Shown: piece by piece, positions 52,328 to 63,537 of the stretch
Numbering within the stretch: the stretch's first letter is position 1
Layout: each line of letters starts with the position of its first letter
Assembly (NCBI RefSeq): GCF_002850605.1
Contig: NZ_NXGB01000007.1
Coordinates: 1-64,000, forward strand
Origin: Pasteurella oralis
Lineage (GTDB): Bacteria > Pseudomonadota > Gammaproteobacteria > Enterobacterales > Pasteurellaceae
Direction of reading: 5' to 3'
Length of the DNA: 64,000 nucleotides
The notes under the pieces: model-generated
Database searches by the model: none
The model's input: only the letters and a program-made list of their open reading frames with translations
Told to the model about the DNA's origin: nothing
Made by a program: the position numbers and the translations under genes

Positions 52328-52846
52328 TTATTGGGTTTTAAACAAGTGGGTCATTGCGCTTTCTTCTTGCTTAATTCTGATGGCTAAAATTACTAAATAG
52401 ATAGGTAAACCAATTATTGCTGTGTATTTAGCTTGACAAAATAGACACAAACCAATGAGTTCGGGAATAATGTTTAAGAAATAATTTGGGTGGCGTACAT
52501 ATTTGAATAAAAAAGAACGATTGATTTTATGCTCAGGCAAAATATAAATTTTAACAGTCCAAATTTCTTTTAATTCATGAATGACATAAAATAACATCAC
52601 AATTGCAAATATAAGTATCGCTAATCCGATTTGGGATACTGTATTCAATGTGATGCCGTTATAATTAGCTTCACTAATTGCAGCGAGATAAAACAACACA
52701 TGTACCATAGATAATATAGTTGAATTGCGTTTTCCGTATTGTATTGCGCCTTTTGCTATCAGTGCTTTTTCATTGCGAATAGAAATGGATAGACTATAAA
52801 AACGAATGGCTAAAATAAGTATAAAAGTGAGATTGATAAATAACAT
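52328..52846 (-). CDS. Isoprenylcysteine carboxyl methyltransferase-family membrane protein
   Basis: A 172-aa protein with four to five TM helices. The conserved FKYVRHPNYFLNIIPELIGL is the SAM-binding RHPxY motif of this family. The substrate in bacteria is not known. It is the H. influenzae HI0318 counterpart by position between cmoA and aspS. Confidence 0.8.
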   Translation of the reverse strand: MLFINLTFILILAIRFYSLSISIRNEKALIAKGAIQYGKRNSTILSMVHVLFYLAAISEANYNGITLNTVSQIGLAILIFAIVMLFYVIHELKEIWTVKIYILPEHKINRSFLFKYVRHPNYFLNIIPELIGLCLFCQAKYTAIIGLPIYLVILAIRIKQEESAMTHLFKTQ

Positions 52847-53066
52847 ACTGTCATCCTTAACTAGATTAAACTCCTATGAAGTGAGTCAATATAACAAAAA
52901 TGAGTAGAAGGTGCATTAAAAGTCTGCAAATTTAATCGAAACCAAGCTTAGTTTTACTTATTTTTTCGCCATTTCTCCTACAGAAATAATCTTTTTCTCT
53001 CCGCTCATTTTCCGCTATAATTGTTGCAATTTTTTCTCATGATTTATAAGACAAAGGATTTTTGAA

Positions 53067-54836
53067 ATGATGCGTACACATTATTGCGGTAGCTTGAACC
53101 GTAGCAATATTAGTCAAGAAGTGACATTAAGTGGATGGGTTCATCGTCGCCGTGATTTAGGTGGATTAATTTTTATCGATATGCGTGATCGTGAAGGTAT
53201 TGTGCAGGTTTGTTTTGACCCTAAATATCAAGAAGCATTGAGTCTAGCGGCAAGTTTGCGTAATGAGTACTGTATTCAAATTAAAGGGGAAGTGATTGCC
53301 CGTCCAGATAATCAGATCAATAAGAATATGGCAACAGGTGAAGTAGAAGTATTAGCAAAATCGCTTTTTATTTATAATAGCTCAGAGCCATTACCTTTAG
53401 ACTTTAACCAAAATAATACCGAAGAGCAGCGTTTGAAATATCGTTATTTGGATTTACGTCGCCCAGAAATGGCACAACGTTTAAAAACACGCGCAAAAAT
53501 TACCAGTTTTGTTCGCCGTTTTATGGATGAGCATGGCTTTTTGGATATTGAAACGCCAATGTTAACTAAAGCAACGCCAGAAGGTGCACGTGACTATTTA
53601 GTCCCTAGTCGTGTACATAAAGGTAAATTTTATGCCTTACCTCAATCTCCACAATTGTTTAAGCAATTGCTAATGATGTCAGGCTTTGATCGTTATTACC
53701 AAATTGTGAAATGCTTCCGTGATGAAGATTTACGTGCAGAGCGCCAACCTGAATTTACCCAAATCGATGTAGAAACCTCTTTTTTAACCGCACCAGAAGT
53801 ACGCGAAATCATGGAGAAAATGATTCATGGTTTGTGGTTAGATACTATTGGGGTTGATTTAGGTAAATTTCCAATCATGACTTTTTCTGAAGCAATGCGT
53901 CGTTTTGGTTCTGATAAACCTGATTTACGTAATCCATTAGAAATGGTGGATGTCGCAGATTTATTGCAAGACGTTGAGTTTAACGTATTCAATGGACCAG
54001 CTAATGATCCAAATGGTCGTATTGCTGCGATTAGAGTGCCAAATGGTGTTGAAATTACGCGTAAACAAATTGATGAGTATACTCAATTCGTGAGTATTTA
54101 TGGTGCGAAAGGCTTAGCATGGCTGAAAGTGAATGATTTATCAGCTGGCATGGGAGGTGTGCAAAGTCCAATTGCTAAGTTTTTGTCTGAAGATGTGTTA
54201 AATGCAATTTTAGTGCGCGTCCAAGCGCAAAATGGAGATATTTTATTCTTCGGTGCTGATAACTATAAAGTCACTACAGATGCGATGGGAGCATTACGTT
54301 TGAAATTAGGTCGTGATCTAGGCTTGACTAAATTAGAGGAATGGCAACCATTATGGGTTATTGATTTCCCTATGTTTGAGCGTGATGATGAAGGTGGTTT
54401 GGCTGCAATGCACCATCCATTTACATCACCAAAAGATTTTAGTCCAGCACAACTAGAAGCAAATCCAACTCGTGCTGTAGCAAATGCTTATGACATGGTT
54501 ATTAATGGTTATGAGGTCGGTGGCGGTTCTGTTCGTATTTTTGATCCTAATATGCAACAAGCAGTATTTCGTATTTTAGGTATTAATGAGGAAGAGCAGC
54601 GTGAGAAGTTTGGTTTCTTACTTGATGCATTAAAATTTGGTACACCGCCACATGCAGGTTTAGCATTTGGTTTAGATCGCTTAACTATGCTGTTAACAGG
54701 TACGGAAAATATTCGTGATGTGATCGCTTTTCCGAAAACAACGGCAGCGGCGTGCTTAATGACAGATGCACCAAGCTTTGCTAATCCACAGGCACTTAAT
54801 GAATTAGCTGTACAAGTTATTAAAGCAGAGCAATAG
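53067..54836 (+). CDS. aspS: Aspartyl-tRNA synthetase
   Basis: A 589-aa class IIb synthetase. The OB-fold anticodon domain is [20 protein letters not shown]. Motif 1 is [20 protein letters not shown], motif 2 is [20 protein letters not shown] and motif 3 is [15 protein letters not shown]. The bacterial GAD insert lies at ~290-420. The gene starts ATGATG, so either Met may initiate. Confidence 0.97.
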   Translation: MMRTHYCGSLNRSNISQEVTLSGWVHRRRDLGGLIFIDMRDREGIVQVCFDPKYQEALSLAASLRNEYCIQIKGEVIARPDNQINKNMATGEVEVLAKSLFIYNSSEPLPLDFNQNNTEEQRLKYRYLDLRRPEMAQRLKTRAKITSFVRRFMDEHGFLDIETPMLTKATPEGARDYLVPSRVHKGKFYALPQSPQLFKQLLMMSGFDRYYQIVKCFRDEDLRAERQPEFTQIDVETSFLTAPEVREIMEKMIHGLWLDTIGVDLGKFPIMTFSEAMRRFGSDKPDLRNPLEMVDVADLLQDVEFNVFNGPANDPNGRIAAIRVPNGVEITRKQIDEYTQFVSIYGAKGLAWLKVNDLSAGMGGVQSPIAKFLSEDVLNAILVRVQAQNGDILFFGADNYKVTTDAMGALRLKLGRDLGLTKLEEWQPLWVIDFPMFERDDEGGLAAMHHPFTSPKDFSPAQLEANPTRAVANAYDMVINGYEVGGGSVRIFDPNMQQAVFRILGINEEEQREKFGFLLDALKFGTPPHAGLAFGLDRLTMLLTGTENIRDVIAFPKTTAAACLMTDAPSFANPQALNELAVQVIKAEQ

Positions 54837-54840
54837 ATTT

Positions 54841-54870
54841 AAAGTGCGGTCAATTTTGACTGCACTTTTA
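54841..54870 (+). terminator. aspS terminator built from an uptake sequence
   Basis: AAAGTGCGGTCAA pairs with TTGACTGCACTTT with one mismatch, followed by TAAAG. The left arm holds an exact uptake core (54842-54850); the right arm is a one-base variant. Confidence 0.7.
54842..54850 (+). repeat. DNA uptake core AAGTGCGGT
   Basis: Exact core forming the left arm of the aspS terminator, with the extended CAATTTT flank. Confidence 0.8.
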
Positions 54871-54968
54871 AAGCGTACTGGTCAGATAAATAACATTTTT
54901 ATGCTTTATCGGGTTTTTTAGGGATTCCATAAGATATTAGAGGGTGAAAATAATTTAAGGGATATTTT

Positions 54969-55748
54969 ATGCGTAAAAGTATCTTATTGTTTATCACAGT
55001 TTTATTAAGTGCTTGTTTTGATAAGTTACCATTTGTCCATAAAGGCTCTCCTACTACTAATCAAGTTGTGGCGATCCAATCTGATTTTCATATTTTAGCA
55101 CAACGTCTTCAATGTATTCATGCTGCGATTGAAGACGATTTAATCGAGGAGCATTGTGCAAGTTTAAGCTTGATCTCGCAAAAGACAAATTTAGAGTGGC
55201 TGAATCAGTTCTTAGATAGTCTCACATTAAGTGTATTAACTGAAACCAAATCATCTGAACAAGGTATCGAACAATTAGTACAGAAATGGTTCAACGATGT
55301 GTTACCTGAGTTGGAAATTAATCAAGGCTGGGACTATACGCGTGAAATTCATTTTATTGGACAACGTGGACGTTTAGCCACATTTTCTGTAATAACTAGT
55401 TATTACACAGGTGGTGCTTATGGTATGTATGATACTCAGTTTTTAAATATTGATTTAATAGATAAAGTTATCTATCAGCTGGATGACTTACTTATTTCAT
55501 CAGATAAACTGCCAGCATTGACAAAATTATTACGCGATAAAAATATGATTCGTCTAAATGAATTAGGCATCACTGAAAATAGAGAGAATGATGAGTTACA
55601 AGCAACAAATAACTTTGTTTTTACTATTAATGGATTAGTTTTCCGTTATCCAGTTTATGCATTAGGTTCTTATGCAGAAGGGGAAATTGATTTAGTGTTA
55701 CCTTACTCTCAATTAAAAGGCATTGTTAAGCCAGAATTATTACATTGA
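54969..55748 (+). CDS. Lipoprotein with DUF3298 (RsiV-like) domain
   Basis: A 259-aa lipoprotein with lipobox LSAC at ~13-16. The RsiV-type block YYTGGAYGMYDTQFLNIDLI and the terminal FRYPVYALGSYAEGEIDLVL with PYSQLKGIV are clear. RsiV relatives bind lysozyme, but whether this one does is unknown. Its 3' end lies just before nudB. Confidence 0.8.
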   Translation: MRKSILLFITVLLSACFDKLPFVHKGSPTTNQVVAIQSDFHILAQRLQCIHAAIEDDLIEEHCASLSLISQKTNLEWLNQFLDSLTLSVLTETKSSEQGIEQLVQKWFNDVLPELEINQGWDYTREIHFIGQRGRLATFSVITSYYTGGAYGMYDTQFLNIDLIDKVIYQLDDLLISSDKLPALTKLLRDKNMIRLNELGITENRENDELQATNNFVFTINGLVFRYPVYALGSYAEGEIDLVLPYSQLKGIVKPELLH

Positions 55749-55758
55749 TGCTATCGAA

Positions 55759-56211
55759 ATGTATAAAAATCCAAATAGTGTTTTAGTTGTTGTTTATTGC
55801 CAAGCTTCACGCCGTGTATTAATGTTACAGCGTCAGGATGATCCGACATTTTGGCAATCAGTAACAGGCTCTTTAGAACCAGATGAATTGCCAATGCAAG
55901 CGGCACTTAGAGAAATAAAAGAAGAAATTGGTATTGATGTGATTGCTGAGGGGCTTTCCCTTTTTGATTGTAATGAGTGGGTAGAGTTTGAAATATTTCC
56001 ACATTTTCGTTATAAATACGCACCGAATATTACACATAGTATTGAACATTGGTTCTTATTAGCTTTACCTAACGAAAGAATACCAGTATTAACAGAACAC
56101 ACAGCGTTTCAATGGCTTTCTATATCTGAAGCTACTAAATTGACAAAGTCATGGAATAATAGTGCTTTGATTGAGAAATATTTATTCAAATTAAGTGCAA
56201 ACAATATGTGA
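55759..56211 (+). CDS. nudB: Dihydroneopterin triphosphate diphosphatase
   Basis: A 150-aa Nudix hydrolase of folate synthesis. The Nudix box is GSLEPDELPMQAALREIKEE, continuing IGI. MYKNPNSVLVVVYCQ is the usual start and gives the same length as E. coli NudB. It lies between aspS and yebC as in H. influenzae. Confidence 0.9.
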   Translation: MYKNPNSVLVVVYCQASRRVLMLQRQDDPTFWQSVTGSLEPDELPMQAALREIKEEIGIDVIAEGLSLFDCNEWVEFEIFPHFRYKYAPNITHSIEHWFLLALPNERIPVLTEHTAFQWLSISEATKLTKSWNNSALIEKYLFKLSANNM

Positions 56212-56259
56212 TAAGAATCATTGTACTTATTTTATTAAACTTTAAGAGGAAAATTAAAA

Positions 56260-57000
56260 ATGGCAGGCCATAGTAAGTGGGCAAATATTAAGCATCGTAA
56301 GGCAGCGCAAGATGCGCAACGTGGTAAAATTTTTACAAAATTAATTCGTGAGTTAGTCACCGCAGCGAAATTAGGTGGCGGTGATGTTGGTGCTAATCCT
56401 CGTTTGCGTACGGCGGTAGATAAAGCCTTATCGAGTAATATGACGCGTGATACGATTAATCGAGCCATTGAGCGTGGTGTTGGTGGCGGTGATGATACCA
56501 ATATGGAAACTAAAATTTATGAAGGTTATGGCCCCGGCGGTACAGCAGTAATGGTTGAGTGTTTAAGTGACAATGCGAATCGTACAATCTCACAGGTTCG
56601 ACCAAGTTTTACTAAATGTGGTGGTAATTTGGGTACTGAAGGTTCAGTTGGCTACTTATTTAGTAAAAAAGGATTGATTTTAATTAGTTCTGGTGATGAA
56701 GACCGTATTATGGAAGCTGCAATTGATGCTGGTGCTGATGATGTTCAGCTACAAGAAGATGGTAGCTTTGAAGTGTATACGGCATGGGAAGAATTAGGTG
56801 TGGTTCGTGATGCGATTGAATCTACCGGAATTAAAATTGTTAATGCTGAAGTGACAATGATTCCATCGACAACAGTTGAATTAGATGCGGAAAACGCCCC
56901 TAAGCTATTAAAGCTTATTGATATGCTAGAAGACTGCGATGATGTACAAAATGTATATCATAATGGTGAAATTAGCGATGAAGTTGCAGCAATGTTATAA
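56260..57000 (+). CDS. yebC: YebC/PmpR-family protein
   Basis: A 246-aa protein beginning [20 protein letters not shown], with [20 protein letters not shown] and [16 protein letters not shown]. The family was named as transcription regulators; recent work links it to relief of ribosome stalling (TACO1 homologue). It precedes ruvCAB. Confidence 0.95.
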   Translation: MAGHSKWANIKHRKAAQDAQRGKIFTKLIRELVTAAKLGGGDVGANPRLRTAVDKALSSNMTRDTINRAIERGVGGGDDTNMETKIYEGYGPGGTAVMVECLSDNANRTISQVRPSFTKCGGNLGTEGSVGYLFSKKGLILISSGDEDRIMEAAIDAGADDVQLQEDGSFEVYTAWEELGVVRDAIESTGIKIVNAEVTMIPSTTVELDAENAPKLLKLIDMLEDCDDVQNVYHNGEISDEVAAML

Positions 57001-57088
57001 ATTTTGTATTAAATAAGAACTTATTTAATACGATTTTGTCGAAAAGATGCATAAATTATGCATTCAATCATTCATTTTAGGAGAATTT

Positions 57089-57514
57089 ATGAAATTAACT
57101 AAACTTTTTGCAAGCTTAATGGTTGTTGGTGCATTAACAGCTTGCTCTCAAAATATGAGTTCAGATATGAAAATGGCAGAGAAAAAAGCGATGGAAATGA
57201 AAGCTTCTGAACCTGCTTTTGAGACTGCAGCATATTTTTGTGATGTAAGAGGCAAGAAAAATCAAGTGGTTTCTGTAACCTATGCTTTTGTTGGCGGAAA
57301 AGCAGACAGTGCAACAGTGAGTATTAACCGTAAAGTTGTGGGACATGAAATGAAACTTGATAGCTCATATCAAGATGGTTTTCGTTTCGTTGAAGGCGAA
57401 AAAGTTTGGTCATTAGATTATGGCTTTGCAGCTGAGACGGTAGGGACAACCGTACCAGTCATGTTCACTGACAACAACAAAATTTTAGCGAAAAATTGTC
57501 GTATCGCAAAATAA
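57089..57514 (+). CDS. Small lipoprotein between yebC and ruvC (141 aa)
   Basis: The lipobox is LTAC at ~16-19 in MKLTKLFASLMVVGALTACS. A charged helical stretch (MKMAEKKAMEMKASE) leads to a beta domain with AAYFCDVRGKKNQVVSVTYA and KILAKNCRIAK. The two cysteines and strand pattern recall MliC-type lysozyme inhibitors, but the match is weak. AGGAGAA precedes the ATG. Confidence 0.6.
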   Translation: MKLTKLFASLMVVGALTACSQNMSSDMKMAEKKAMEMKASEPAFETAAYFCDVRGKKNQVVSVTYAFVGGKADSATVSINRKVVGHEMKLDSSYQDGFRFVEGEKVWSLDYGFAAETVGTTVPVMFTDNNKILAKNCRIAK

Positions 57515-57588
57515 GTAGCAGTGATAGAGAGATAAAATAGAATGGGTTTACAGTAAAATGTAGATCCATTTATTTTTTGGGGAATCGG

Positions 57589-58161
57589 ATGGCAATTATT
57601 TTAGGGATTGATCCCGGCTCGCGAGTGACAGGTTATGGTGTAATTCGTCAAACAGGAAAGCAATTAGAATATCTAGGAAGTGGTGTAATTCGTACTTCTG
57701 TGCAAGATTTACCGACACGTTTGAAGCGTATTTATAGCGGAGTAAGTGAAATTATTACTCAATTTCAACCAGAAATGTTTGCTATAGAAGACGTTTTTTT
57801 AGCTAAGAATGCTAATTCAGCATTGAAGTTAGGACAAGCACGTGGTGCTGCAATTGTTGCAGCCGTAAACCAAGATTTACCTGTTTTTGAATATGCAGCA
57901 CGTTTAGTGAAACAAACTGTCGTGGGCATCGGTTCAGCAGATAAAATTCAAGTACAAGATATGGTGACGCGTATTTTAATGCTCTCAGAAAAGCCACAAG
58001 TGGATGCCGCTGATGCGCTAGCTATTGCAATTACACATGCACATTCGATGCAACATTCTTTGCATGTGGAAAGTGCTATACCAATTACTCAAACTCAGCA
58101 AAAATCGACCGCACTTTTACGTACAAGATATAGTCGCGGACGATTTCGCTTAAAAATTTAA
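57589..58161 (+). CDS. ruvC: Holliday junction resolvase RuvC
   Basis: A 190-aa endonuclease that cuts Holliday junctions. Catalytic Asp and Glu lie in [36 protein letters not shown] and [15 protein letters not shown]. The ATG at 57589 follows GGGGAATC and is preferred over a codon 12 bases upstream. It carries an uptake core near its 3' end. Confidence 0.95.
   Translation: MAIILGIDPGSRVTGYGVIRQTGKQLEYLGSGVIRTSVQDLPTRLKRIYSGVSEIITQFQPEMFAIEDVFLAKNANSALKLGQARGAAIVAAVNQDLPVFEYAARLVKQTVVGIGSADKIQVQDMVTRILMLSEKPQVDAADALAIAITHAHSMQHSLHVESAIPITQTQQKSTALLRTRYSRGRFRLKI
58108..58116 (-). repeat. DNA uptake core AAGTGCGGT
   Basis: Exact core in the poorly conserved C-terminal codons of ruvC. Confidence 0.75.
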
Positions 58162-58225
58162 CTGGATATTCATCCAGTTTTATTTTATGCTATATTACAT
58201 AGTGTAATATGTAAATGAGGAAATT

Positions 58226-58840
58226 ATGATTGGTCATTTAACAGGGCGCATTGTCGAAAAACAGCCACCTGAAATTTTGTTAGATGTACAGGGAATAGGC
58301 TACGAATTGTTATTGCCGATGACCAGTTTTTATAATTTGCCGGAAATAGGACAACAAGTCGCATTATTTACTCATCTTGTTGTACGTGAAGATGCTCATT
58401 TGCTGTTCGGATTTTCGCAAAAAACTGACCGCACTTTATTTCGTGAGTTAATTAAGACCAATGGGGTGGGACCTAAACTTGCATTAGCGATTTTATCTGC
58501 AATGTCAGTGAATGAGTTTGCTTATGCGATTGAGCGTGAAGAGTTATCGAAATTGGTTAAAATTCCAGGTGTTGGCAAAAAAACAGCAGAGCGTTTGTTG
58601 GTTGAATTAAAAGGGAAGTTTAAAGATATTCAACAAAGTCACTTCTTTGTTGAAAGTAAGCATCTCCCAAGGCTTGAGAATGAGAACCATCAAGGTGAAG
58701 AACCAAGTAATGAAGCTGTTTCTGCATTAATTGCTTTAGGTTATAAAGCTTCAGAAGCAGAAAAAATGGTGAAGAAAGTGAATAAGCCAGAGCTATCTAG
58801 TGAACAGCTCATCCGTGAAGCGTTAAAAGCTTCATTATAA
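58226..58840 (+). CDS. ruvA: Holliday junction DNA helicase subunit RuvA
   Basis: A 204-aa junction-binding protein. [20 protein letters not shown] opens the OB domain. HhH motifs are [17 protein letters not shown] and [20 protein letters not shown]. The C-terminal domain contacting RuvB is [20 protein letters not shown]. It is 64 bases after ruvC. Confidence 0.96.
   Translation: MIGHLTGRIVEKQPPEILLDVQGIGYELLLPMTSFYNLPEIGQQVALFTHLVVREDAHLLFGFSQKTDRTLFRELIKTNGVGPKLALAILSAMSVNEFAYAIEREELSKLVKIPGVGKKTAERLLVELKGKFKDIQQSHFFVESKHLPRLENENHQGEEPSNEAVSALIALGYKASEAEKMVKKVNKPELSSEQLIREALKASL
58428..58436 (-). repeat. DNA uptake core AAGTGCGGT
   Basis: Exact core inside ruvA, in the segment encoding [10 protein letters not shown]. 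Confidence 0.75.
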
Positions 58841-58858
58841 TATTAATTTGATATAACT

Positions 58859-59866
58859 ATGATTGAAGCAGACCGCATTATTAGTACAACCGCGAAATTA
58901 GACGAAGAATATATCGATCGAGCTATTCGTCCAAAATTATTAAACGACTATGTTGGACAACCACAGGTATGTGAGCAGATGGATATTTTTATTCAAGCTG
59001 CAAAATTGCGTCAAGACGCGCTTGATCATTTATTGATTTTTGGTCCGCCAGGATTAGGAAAAACGACTCTTGCTAATATTGTTGCTAATGAAATGGGCGT
59101 TAATATTAGAACAACCTCTGGACCAGTATTAGAGAAGGCAGGAGATTTGGCGGCAATGTTAACGAATTTAGAGCCGCATGATGTATTATTTATAGATGAA
59201 ATTCATCGTTTGTCTCCAGCAATAGAAGAAGTACTTTATCCTGCAATGGAGGATTATCAATTAGATATTATGATTGGTGAAGGACCTGCTGCACGTTCAA
59301 TCAAGTTAGATCTTCCGCCATTTACATTAATTGGGGCAACAACAAGGGCTGGCTCATTAACTTCGCCATTGCGAGATCGTTTTGGCATAGTACAACGCTT
59401 AGAATTTTATTCAGTAGAAGATTTAACTTCAATTGTTGCACGTAGTGCGCATTGTTTGAACTTAGATATCGCAGCTAATGCCTCTTATGAAATTGCTCGT
59501 CGTTCTCGTGGTACGCCGCGTATTGCTAATCGTTTATTAAGACGAGTACGTGATTTTGCTGATGTACGTAACGGTGGCACAATTTCAGAAGATGTTGCTA
59601 AAGCTGCGTTATTAATGTTGGATGTGGATGATGCAGGTTTTGACTATCTAGATCGTAAACTATTGCATGCCGTGATTGAGCGATTTGATGGTGGACCAGT
59701 TGGATTAGATAATCTTGCTGCAGCTATTGGTGAAGAACGGGATACTATCGAAGATGTATTAGAGCCTTATCTAATTCAGCAGGGCTTTTTACAACGGACA
59801 CCAAGAGGACGTATGGCGACATCTCGAACTTATCTACATTTTGGATTAGAAAAGATAGTTGGCTAG
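58859..59866 (+). CDS. ruvB: Holliday junction DNA helicase motor RuvB
   Basis: A 335-aa AAA+ ATPase for branch migration. Walker A is [20 protein letters not shown] and Walker B is [20 protein letters not shown]. Sensor 1 lies in [20 protein letters not shown] and the winged helix ends [16 protein letters not shown]. It is 18 bases after ruvA and followed by a terminator. Confidence 0.97.
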   Translation: MIEADRIISTTAKLDEEYIDRAIRPKLLNDYVGQPQVCEQMDIFIQAAKLRQDALDHLLIFGPPGLGKTTLANIVANEMGVNIRTTSGPVLEKAGDLAAMLTNLEPHDVLFIDEIHRLSPAIEEVLYPAMEDYQLDIMIGEGPAARSIKLDLPPFTLIGATTRAGSLTSPLRDRFGIVQRLEFYSVEDLTSIVARSAHCLNLDIAANASYEIARRSRGTPRIANRLLRRVRDFADVRNGGTISEDVAKAALLMLDVDDAGFDYLDRKLLHAVIERFDGGPVGLDNLAAAIGEERDTIEDVLEPYLIQQGFLQRTPRGRMATSRTYLHFGLEKIVG

Positions 59867-59881
59867 GGAAGATTTGTGGAA

Positions 59882-59918
59882 AAAAAGCTTATTAATCAAA
59901 AATTAATAAGCTTTTTTA
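59882..59918. terminator. Bidirectional terminator between ruvB and the DUF5339 gene
   Basis: AAAAAGCTTATTAAT and ATTAATAAGCTTTTT form a 15-bp stem with A/T runs on both sides, suited to both convergent genes. Confidence 0.9.
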
Positions 59919-59920
59919 TT

Positions 59921-60250
59921 TTAGTTCTCTTGCTGTTTTAAATGATTTAATTTTGCTAAAGCAAAGTCACAACTTTTAATTTGAGTAGCTAATTCCATTT
60001 CAAGAATTTGTTGTTTACTTTGATTTAATTTACTTTTGATTTTACCTACTTGTGTATGTGTACCTGGTTGCTTTTCTGCTTCAGCAATAAGATTTTCAGT
60101 TTCCTTGAAAAGTTTTTCACATTGTTGTGGTACTGCGGCATTGGTATTTGTTTTAATTTCTTCTGTTTTTGCCGTCGCATAAGAAGGGGATGCAATCAAC
60201 GCGGTAGCCGCAAAAAGTGCGGTCAAAATTAAGCGAAAATTTCGTTTCAT
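59921..60250 (-). CDS. Secreted DUF5339-type protein
   Basis: A 109-aa protein with signal peptide MKRNFRLILTALFAATALIA ending near YATA. The mature part is helical with two cysteines (VPQQCEKLFKETENLIAEAE and IKSCDFALAKLN), the DUF5339 pattern found in Pasteurellaceae. The signal-peptide codons for LTALFAA contain an uptake core. Function unknown. Confidence 0.75.
   Translation of the reverse strand: MKRNFRLILTALFAATALIASPSYATAKTEEIKTNTNAAVPQQCEKLFKETENLIAEAEKQPGTHTQVGKIKSKLNQSKQQILEMELATQIKSCDFALAKLNHLKQQEN
60215..60223 (+). repeat. DNA uptake core AAGTGCGGT
   Basis: Exact core within the signal-peptide codons of the DUF5339 gene, with extended flank CAAAATT. Confidence 0.75.
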
Positions 60251-60708
60251 TGTAATTCCTTTGAATTCCTTTGTTCTAAGACAATTAAAGTATTTGACAA
60301 AGTAGCAAAATCTATAATAGATGTCTAGCCTTTTGTTGTTTTTTTATCCAAACTGTGATTTTTCCCTCACTAATCGTTGCTAAAATGTTAATAAAATTTA
60401 TAATTTGACCTGTATCAATCAATAGAGTTCTGCTTATTCTGTGTTGTTTTTGATTTAAGTATAAAAATGTGATCAATGTGACATTTTTTTGTATTTTTTA
60501 TCCTTATATTTAGTAGTAGAATAGATACCGAAGTTGGGTTACCTATATAATGATGCACTATCGTCTGTAAAAATTATGTCATATTTTTGTTTTATAGTAA
60601 TGATTGTGAAGGTAATTCAAGAGGTCTACTTAGGGAATTTCTTTAAGTATTGGGGTGATTACTCTGTAATCATATTGTGAGGTCTTGTAGCATTTACAAG
60701 GAGCTGAG
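60251..60708 (+). promoter_or_regulatory. Upstream region of cydABX with FNR-like site
   Basis: A 458-bp AT-rich region without a gene. TTGACCTGTATCAA (60405-60418) differs by one base from the FNR box TTGAT-N4-ATCAA. TGTGATCAATGTGACA (60468-60483) could bind FNR or CRP. Oxygen control of cydAB through FNR and ArcA is known in relatives. The RBS AAGGAGCTGAG precedes cydA. Confidence 0.4.
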
Positions 60709-62271
60709 ATGTTGGACGTTGTTGAACTCTCTCGATTGCAGTTTGCATTAACTGCGTTATATCACTTTTTGTTTGTGCCATTAACACTTGGATTATCTTT
60801 TATCCTTGTGATTATGGAAACGCTCTATGTAGCCACAGGCAAAGAAGTTTATAAAGATATGACTAAATTTTGGGGTAAGTTATTTGGTATTAACTTTGCT
60901 CTCGGTGTAACAACTGGTATTACAATGGAATTCCAGTTCGGTACTAACTGGTCATATTATTCTCATTATGTGGGCGATATTTTTGGTGCGCCTCTTGCTA
61001 TTGAAGCATTATTAGCATTCTTCCTAGAATCAACATTTGTTGGTTTATTCTTCTTTGGATGGGATAGATTATCAAAAGCTAAGCACTTATTAGCAACATA
61101 TTGTGTTGCTTTTGGTTCGAACTTATCAGCAATGTGGATTTTAGTTGCAAATGGTTGGATGCAATATCCGGTCGCTTCAGAATTTAATTTTGAAACAATG
61201 CGAATGGAAATGACCAGCTTTATGGATTTATGGTTAAATCCAGTTGCGCAAAGTAAATTCTTACATACATTATCGGCTGGCTATGTAAGTGGTGCAATGT
61301 TCATTTTAGGCATTAGCGCATATTACATTTTGAAAGGTCGTGATTTAGGCTTTGCTAAACGTTCATTCTCAGTTGCTGCGACATTTGGTTTTATTTCAGT
61401 GATTTCTGTATTAATTATGGGGGATGAATCTGGTTATGAAATTGGTCAAACTCAACCAGTAAAATTAGCTGCAATGGAAGGTGAGTGGCATACACAACCT
61501 GCACCAGCTGCTTGGAATATGATTGTGATGCCAAATCAAGCAGAAAAACGTAATGATTTTGCTATCCAAATTCCTTATGCTGCAGGAATTATTGTAACAC
61601 GTTCTTTAGACAAGCAATTTGCAGGTCTTGCAGATTTAGAAGCATTGAATGTAGAGCGCGTACGTAATGGTATGCAAGCTTATAACTTGTTACAACAATT
61701 ACAAGCACAGAAAAAAGCAGGTCAAGTAAGTGAAGAAACAAAAGCACAATTTAGCACAATCTCAAAAGATCTTGGTTTTGGTTTATTATTAAAACGTTAT
61801 ACTGACAAAATTGTTGATGCAACCGAAGAACAAATTAAGCAAGCAGCAGCAGATACAATTCCAAATGTTGGTCCAACATTCTGGTCTTTCCGTGTGATGA
61901 TGGCAGCAGGTGGATTACTATTGCTTCTTCTTGTCGGCGCATTTGTTCAAAATGTACGTAAAACAGTAGGAACAAAACCTTGGTTCTTAAAAGCACTTTT
62001 ATGGAGTATACCATTACCATGGATTGCAATTGAGAGCGGTTGGTTCTTAGCAGAATATGGTCGTCAACCTTGGGCGATTTATGAAGTGTTACCAGTTGGT
62101 GTAGCAGCCTCTGATCTAACTACAGGTGATCTATGGTTATCTATCGGTTTAATCTGTGCACTTTATACCTTATTCCTTGTTGCAGAAATGTATTTAATGT
62201 TTAAATACGGTAGATTAGGTCCAAGTTCATTAAAAACTGGTCGCTACTATTTTGAACAGTCATCTAAATAA
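60709..62271 (+). CDS. cydA: Cytochrome bd oxidase subunit I
   Basis: A 520-aa membrane protein that oxidises quinol and carries hemes b558, b595 and d. [20 protein letters not shown] holds the His near residue 19. [20 protein letters not shown] and the quinol loop between TM helices VI and VII are present. The C-terminus has [16 protein letters not shown]. The length is close to E. coli CydA (522). Confidence 0.97.
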   Translation: MLDVVELSRLQFALTALYHFLFVPLTLGLSFILVIMETLYVATGKEVYKDMTKFWGKLFGINFALGVTTGITMEFQFGTNWSYYSHYVGDIFGAPLAIEALLAFFLESTFVGLFFFGWDRLSKAKHLLATYCVAFGSNLSAMWILVANGWMQYPVASEFNFETMRMEMTSFMDLWLNPVAQSKFLHTLSAGYVSGAMFILGISAYYILKGRDLGFAKRSFSVAATFGFISVISVLIMGDESGYEIGQTQPVKLAAMEGEWHTQPAPAAWNMIVMPNQAEKRNDFAIQIPYAAGIIVTRSLDKQFAGLADLEALNVERVRNGMQAYNLLQQLQAQKKAGQVSEETKAQFSTISKDLGFGLLLKRYTDKIVDATEEQIKQAAADTIPNVGPTFWSFRVMMAAGGLLLLLLVGAFVQNVRKTVGTKPWFLKALLWSIPLPWIAIESGWFLAEYGRQPWAIYEVLPVGVAASDLTTGDLWLSIGLICALYTLFLVAEMYLMFKYGRLGPSSLKTGRYYFEQSSK

Positions 62272-62285
62272 GCAGGAGCCTGATT

Positions 62286-63422
62286 ATGATTGATTATGAA
62301 ATTCTACGTTTTGTTTGGTGGATCTTGATCGGTGTATTGCTTATCGGTTTTGCAGTAACTGACGGTTTTGACATGGGAGTGCTCAACTTGTTGCCTTTTG
62401 CGGGTAAAAAAGAAGTTGAAAAACGCATTATGATTAACTCAATTGCGCCGCACTGGGATGGTAACCAAGTTTGGTTATTAACTGCGGGTGGTGCAATGTT
62501 TGCCGCATGGCCAATTGTTTATGCAACGTCATTTTCTGGTTTCTATATCGCTATGATTTTGGTGCTAGCAGCGTTATTCTTCCGCCCAGTGGGTTTAGAG
62601 TATCGCGCTAAAATTGATAATCCAACATGGCGTACCTTGTGGGACTGGGGACTATTTATTGGTGGTTTTGTTCCTTCATTAGTATTTGGTGTTGCATTCG
62701 GTAACTTATTACAAGGTGTGCCATTTGAGTTTAATGAATTATTACAAGTGAAATATACGGGGTCATTCTTCGCATTGTTAAATCCATTTGCATTACTATG
62801 CGGCTTAGTCAGCTTGGCTATGCTAACAACGCAAGGTAGTGCATGGTTACAAATGAAAACAACCAGTGAATTACGTGAACGTGCTCGTATGATTACACAA
62901 GTAGGTGCATTTGCAACTTTAATCACTTTTGTACTTGCTGGTGTATGGTTATATTTCAAAGATGGTTTTGTGGTGACTTCTGTGATTGATCATCATGCAC
63001 AATCAACACCATTTGGCAAAACCGTTGTGATTGAAACTGGTGCTTGGTTCAATAACTATAAAGAGATGCCTCTTTTATGGATTTTCCCATTACTTGCTGT
63101 TGGCGGAGCATTATTGAATATCTTAGCGTCTAAAGCGAATCGTTCTGGTTTTGCATTCTTGTTCTCATCATTAACAATGGCTGGTATTATTTTAACTGCA
63201 GGAATTGCAATGTTCCCATTCGTAATGCCATCAATCACTCATCCAGAGTTAAGTTTGTTAATGTGGGATTCAACATCAAGTAAATTGACATTGACATTAA
63301 TGTTAGGCTTTGCTCTTGTGTTTGTTGTTATCTTACTTGCATACACAATTTGGGCATATTGGAAAATGTTTGGTCGACTTGATAGTGAATTTATCGAGCA
63401 AAACAAAAACTCATTATACTAA
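62286..63422 (+). CDS. cydB: Cytochrome bd oxidase subunit II
   Basis: A 378-aa membrane protein starting MIDYEILRFVWWILIGVLLI with AVTDGFDMGVLNLLPFAGKK and INSIAPHWDGNQVWLLTAGG. It stabilises the heme-carrying subunit. It follows cydA by 14 bases and precedes cydX by 11. Confidence 0.97.
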   Translation: MIDYEILRFVWWILIGVLLIGFAVTDGFDMGVLNLLPFAGKKEVEKRIMINSIAPHWDGNQVWLLTAGGAMFAAWPIVYATSFSGFYIAMILVLAALFFRPVGLEYRAKIDNPTWRTLWDWGLFIGGFVPSLVFGVAFGNLLQGVPFEFNELLQVKYTGSFFALLNPFALLCGLVSLAMLTTQGSAWLQMKTTSELRERARMITQVGAFATLITFVLAGVWLYFKDGFVVTSVIDHHAQSTPFGKTVVIETGAWFNNYKEMPLLWIFPLLAVGGALLNILASKANRSGFAFLFSSLTMAGIILTAGIAMFPFVMPSITHPELSLLMWDSTSSKLTLTLMLGFALVFVVILLAYTIWAYWKMFGRLDSEFIEQNKNSLY

Positions 63423-63433
63423 GGAGAAATATC

Positions 63434-63532
63434 ATGTTTTATGTCATTTGGGTATTGGGTATTTTGTTAGCAGTAATGTTAGCTGCAATGATTACTATCA
63501 GTATTGAAAAAACAGGCAAATTTGATGAGTAA
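63434..63532 (+). CDS. cydX: Cytochrome bd oxidase small subunit CydX
   Basis: A 32-aa single-pass protein (MFYVIWVLGILLAVMLAAMI, ending EKTGKFDE), matching CydX, which is needed for bd oxidase stability. AAGGAGAAAT precedes the ATG. Confidence 0.93.
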   Translation: MFYVIWVLGILLAVMLAAMITISIEKTGKFDE

Positions 63533-63537
63533 TCTCA

